Shown here in pieces: positions 61,908 through 64,000 of a DNA stretch of 64,000 bases. Source of the stretch: Fibrivirga algicola (GTDB taxonomy: Bacteria; Bacteroidota; Bacteroidia; Cytophagales; Spirosomataceae). Made by a program: the position numbers and the translations under genes. How positions within the stretch are numbered: the first letter of the stretch is position 1; every line of letters starts with the position of its first letter. The DNA lies in assembly GCF_011742925.1 (NCBI RefSeq), contig NZ_WAEL01000010.1:124001-188000 (forward strand), in the 5' to 3' direction. The notes beneath the pieces were generated by a model, which ran no database searches, was not told where the DNA came from, and saw only the letters and a list, made by a program, of their open reading frames with translations.

Positions 61908-63185
61908 ATGCTCCCATCCTCTAGCCCTAAGATTCCATCCCCACGGCCTTCTCTGTCGCCCCTCTGGTCGTTGCCCGTTATTGTATCGGCGCTGGGCTTC
62001 TTTGTGGATGTGTACGACATGCTCATTTTTAGCATTGTGCGCGTCCCTAGTTTGCAGTCATTGGGGCTGAGTAAAGAGGAGGTTTCCCGGATTGGGGCAC
62101 ACATTCTTTACTTTCAGCAAGCGGGTTTGCTGGTAGGAGGTATTCTGTGGGGTGTACTGGGCGACCGGCAGGGGCGAATGTCGGTACTGTTTGGCAGTAT
62201 CATTACCTATTCGCTGGCCAATATTGCCTGTGGGTTTGTGCCCTACATCACGTTCATGGAGCCCACTACTTATTACGCCTTAATGCGTTTTGTAGCGGGC
62301 GTTGGCCTGTCGGGCGAAATAGGGGTGGCCATGGTGCTGGTTTCCGAAATTTTGCCGCGCGCCATCCGGGGCTACGGCTCGTCTATTGTGGCGGGTATTG
62401 GCTACCTCGGGGCGGGCGTCGCCTACGCAACCAATAGCCTGTTCGATTGGCAAACGGCTTTTTTCGTAGGCGGTGGTATAGGGTTGGCGTTGCTGTTATT
62501 GCGGGTGAGCATGTTCGAATCGGGCCTGTTTACGAATCTGAAGCAGGCGCAGGGCGACGTAAGCCGGGGTAACTTTTTTTATTTTTTCACCACTCCCGAC
62601 CGGGCTATCAAATTTTTTCGTTGCGTGGCGGTTGGCCTGCCTACCTGGTTTATCGTGGGTATTCTGGCCACGTTTGCCAACGAGTTTGGCGAAGCCATGG
62701 CCCTGACTACGCTGGTGGAACCGGGGCGTTGCGTCATGCTGCTCTACGTGGGGCTGGCCGTTGGCGATCTGCTGTCCGGGCCGTTTAGCCAATGGTTACG
62801 GTCGCGGCGCAAAGCGGTAACGTACCTGCTGATGAGCAGCTGCGTACTCTGCACGGTTTACCTGTTTGGCGGGGTAAAAACTGCTGACAGCCTCTACACA
62901 ATCTGTTTGCTGCTGGGTGTCTGCACAGGTTATATCGCCATGTACCTGACTATGGTGGCCGAACAGTATGGCACCAACCTGCGGGCTACCGCTACTACAT
63001 CGGTGCCGAGTATTGTGCGGGGTATGCTCATCCCCATGACGCTGGGCTTTCAGGCGTTGAAGCCCATTACAGGTACGTTGGTCTCAGCGGCGGTGCTGGG
63101 CGTTGTGGTGTTTGCTCTGGCTTTCTGGTCGCTGGCTCGCATGGAAGAGACCTTCGCCAAGGAGCTCGATTACGTGGAACGCTAG
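61908..63185 (+). CDS. MFS transporter (second of tandem pair)
   Basis: A 425-residue transporter, started at the ATG at 61908; the upstream frame from GTG adds unrelated residues. It is closely related to its neighbour throughout: LPVIVSALGFFVDVYDMLIFSIVRVPSLQ, GDRQGRMSVLFGSIITYSLANIACGFVPYITFMEP and RFVAGVGLSGEIGVAMVLVSEILP. This points to tandem duplication followed by divergence, giving perhaps two substrates or two regulation modes. No metabolic gene adjoins it to suggest a substrate. Confidence 0.92.
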   Translation: MLPSSSPKIPSPRPSLSPLWSLPVIVSALGFFVDVYDMLIFSIVRVPSLQSLGLSKEEVSRIGAHILYFQQAGLLVGGILWGVLGDRQGRMSVLFGSIITYSLANIACGFVPYITFMEPTTYYALMRFVAGVGLSGEIGVAMVLVSEILPRAIRGYGSSIVAGIGYLGAGVAYATNSLFDWQTAFFVGGGIGLALLLLRVSMFESGLFTNLKQAQGDVSRGNFFYFFTTPDRAIKFFRCVAVGLPTWFIVGILATFANEFGEAMALTTLVEPGRCVMLLYVGLAVGDLLSGPFSQWLRSRRKAVTYLLMSSCVLCTVYLFGGVKTADSLYTICLLLGVCTGYIAMYLTMVAEQYGTNLRATATTSVPSIVRGMLIPMTLGFQALKPITGTLVSAAVLGVVVFALAFWSLARMEETFAKELDYVER

Positions 63186-63267
63186 CCGCCGACCGTTTTT
63201 CGAGCCGTCGTTCCAACCGAATTGCGCAAATGGGCGTCTTTAATACTGAAACAAAACTGGTCAAACA

Positions 63268-63666
63268 ATGAAGAAGCTATTGATTGTTGCGCTACTGGCG
63301 GTCTCAGCTACTTGCCAGAACCAGGCATCGGTACAGGCGGAATTCCCTGTTCAGGAAACAAACGCGGTTATCATTGGCGATCAATTGCCCGTCGACGGCT
63401 GTGCGGCGCATATAGTACTCAATAATACCACCTCGTCCTCAGACTCCCGTCCGTTTATGCGGCTGCCTACCGAAGCTACGCGCTTGCTAATGGACAACGT
63501 AATTAAGGCCGAAGTGGCAAAACAGCCAACCGGCACGCTCTGGATGGGCAGTAAAGAGGTGACAATCCGGTACCGCGAAACTGGGAAAACCGCCACGCTC
63601 ACCTGTGGTTGGGGAGCACGGCAGGAGGTGAAAACAATAGATTTGCTGGAAGTTAAGGTGCGCTAA
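63268..63666 (+). CDS. Small putative lipoprotein
   Basis: A 132-residue protein with signal peptide and lipobox LLAVSATCQNQ (Cys16). The mature part is probably beta-rich, with a conserved-looking Cys pair (VDGCAAHI about 44, TLTCGWGARQ about 115) that could form a disulphide. I recognise no family. It follows the MFS pair on the same strand after about 80 bp and converges on a hydrolase gene. Confidence 0.7.
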   Translation: MKKLLIVALLAVSATCQNQASVQAEFPVQETNAVIIGDQLPVDGCAAHIVLNNTTSSSDSRPFMRLPTEATRLLMDNVIKAEVAKQPTGTLWMGSKEVTIRYRETGKTATLTCGWGARQEVKTIDLLEVKVR

Positions 63667-63695
63667 AGCGGGTCAGATAGGCGGGTGCAGTCGCA

Positions 63696-64000
63696 CTAAT
63701 TGATCCTGGGCGTTCTAAGTCGGTTAATAGCTGTAGTGGGCGGAGGAAGAATGCTTAGCAGAATCGATGCGATGTATTCGCGCTTGTTATCAACAATATC
63801 GTGACGGCTTTCGGCCAGCAGAAACTGCTTGAACTGTGCATTGCGCAGCTGTTTCTTAGCAAAAGCCACATTGGTGGGGTACACCAGTTCATCGCGCAGG
63901 CCGTGGAGCATCGTGATTCCCGCCGTAATGCGCGACCAGTCGGGCAGAATGGCTTCCAGCGCCTGCCGGTGCGCCAGTTTTTCGTCGTTAGCCAGCCGGA
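63696..64000 (-). CDS. Alpha/beta hydrolase, C-terminal part (5' end beyond the window)
   Basis: The minus-strand frame stays open to the window edge, so the gene starts outside. The visible 101 codons are the C-terminal third of an alpha/beta-hydrolase fold: the strand ITAGITMLHGLRDELVYP with the acid Asp, and AESRHDIVDNK with the catalytic His. An open frame continues past the first internal ATG at 63911, which is therefore not the start. The nucleophile Ser lies outside. Substrate unknown. Confidence 0.75.
   Translation of the reverse strand, partial: RLANDEKLAHRQALEAILPDWSRITAGITMLHGLRDELVYPTNVAFAKKQLRNAQFKQFLLAESRHDIVDNKREYIASILLSILPPPTTAINRLRTPRIN

Larger units (their letters stand above)
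1366..63078. repeat. Dispersed octamer AGGTACGT / ACGTACCT across the whole window
   Basis: By eye I count 24 copies of AGGTACGT and 15 of ACGTACCT, spread from 1366 to 63078, where about one of each is expected by chance in 64 kb. Examples: 3506, 9853, 13165, 25330, 31049, 35803, 41766, 50151, 61016 (forward) and 1366, 8585, 22304, 51270, 54332, 59295 (complement). They occur in genes on both strands and between genes. Confidence 0.75.

Overview
This window is chromosomal DNA of a Bacteroidota bacterium, most likely order Cytophagales and near Spirosomaceae (Spirosoma, Fibrella or relatives). The genus is inference from gene content. Supporting signs are GldE and GldF gliding proteins, a eukaryote-like GT3 glycogen synthase, DUF4199, DUF3467 and DUF2851 proteins, a 29-residue AURKAIP1/COX24-type ribosomal protein, a BamA-Skp-Skp cluster, a CarboxypepD-reg/TonB receptor, and promoter-like TAnnTTTG boxes with little sign of Shine-Dalgarno sequences. 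Base composition is about half G+C. I see no rRNA, tRNA, insertion sequence, prophage or CRISPR array; nearly everything is core genome.

Layout. 1-4.7 kb (minus): secG, a TPR-like protein, lptE, a sigma-54 activator and miaB. 4.9-6.3 kb: a secreted TPR protein. 6.4-11.3 kb (minus): gcvH, a dihydroorotase homologue without metal ligands, two DUF4199 proteins, gldF, vanZ and a membrane protein with duplicated ACP-like segments. 11.3-18.2 kb: pyrD, a GNAT, a vWA protein (minus), nrnA, two FKBP lipoproteins and rdgB. 18.3-26.3 kb: yraN, purU, GT3 glycogen synthase, DUF2851, and the gldE-ssb-mutY cluster. 26.3-33 kb: HU, TPR, the small ribosomal protein, RNase G, DUF3467, malQ and a Tat-exported Gfo/Idh/MocA oxidoreductase. 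33-45.5 kb: fasciclin lipoprotein, uppS, bamA, two skp genes, ndh, a LolA-like secreted protein, a TonB receptor and a lipoprotein. 45.6-46.4 kb: a solitary TIR-like/deoxyribosyltransferase-like protein that could be a defence effector. 46.5-64 kb: acyl-CoA dehydrogenase, ugd-uxs (UDP-xylose synthesis), pyrH-frr, a biotin carrier, a secreted-protein gene broken by an in-frame TAA, an EamA transporter, a LemA-TPM-TPM-dusB run, an Omp85-like barrel, two tandem MFS transporters and the end of an alpha/beta hydrolase gene.

The most unusual content is between the genes. (1) Nine intergenic palindromes share one design: arms made of repeated heptads of the form GTTTGNN leading into a GTTGCGCTGC core, then the mirror image. 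Most lie between co-directional genes such as pyrH-frr, ssb-gldE, gcvH-pyrC and uppS-bamA. (2) Six other near-perfect long hairpins (arms 25-38 bp) with unrelated sequences lie mostly between convergent genes. (3) The octamer AGGTACGT or its complement occurs about 39 times by my count, where about two are expected, and in all three reading frames. (4) A promoter-like box, an 8-codon ORF in a hairpin and a strong terminator precede the DUF3467 gene, suggesting an attenuator or small RNA. (5) A 15-bp inverted repeat with an AT-rich centre overlaps the start of the TIR-like gene.

Starts were moved inward where the longest ORF ran past the conserved N-terminus or signal peptide. Counts and alignments were done by eye.
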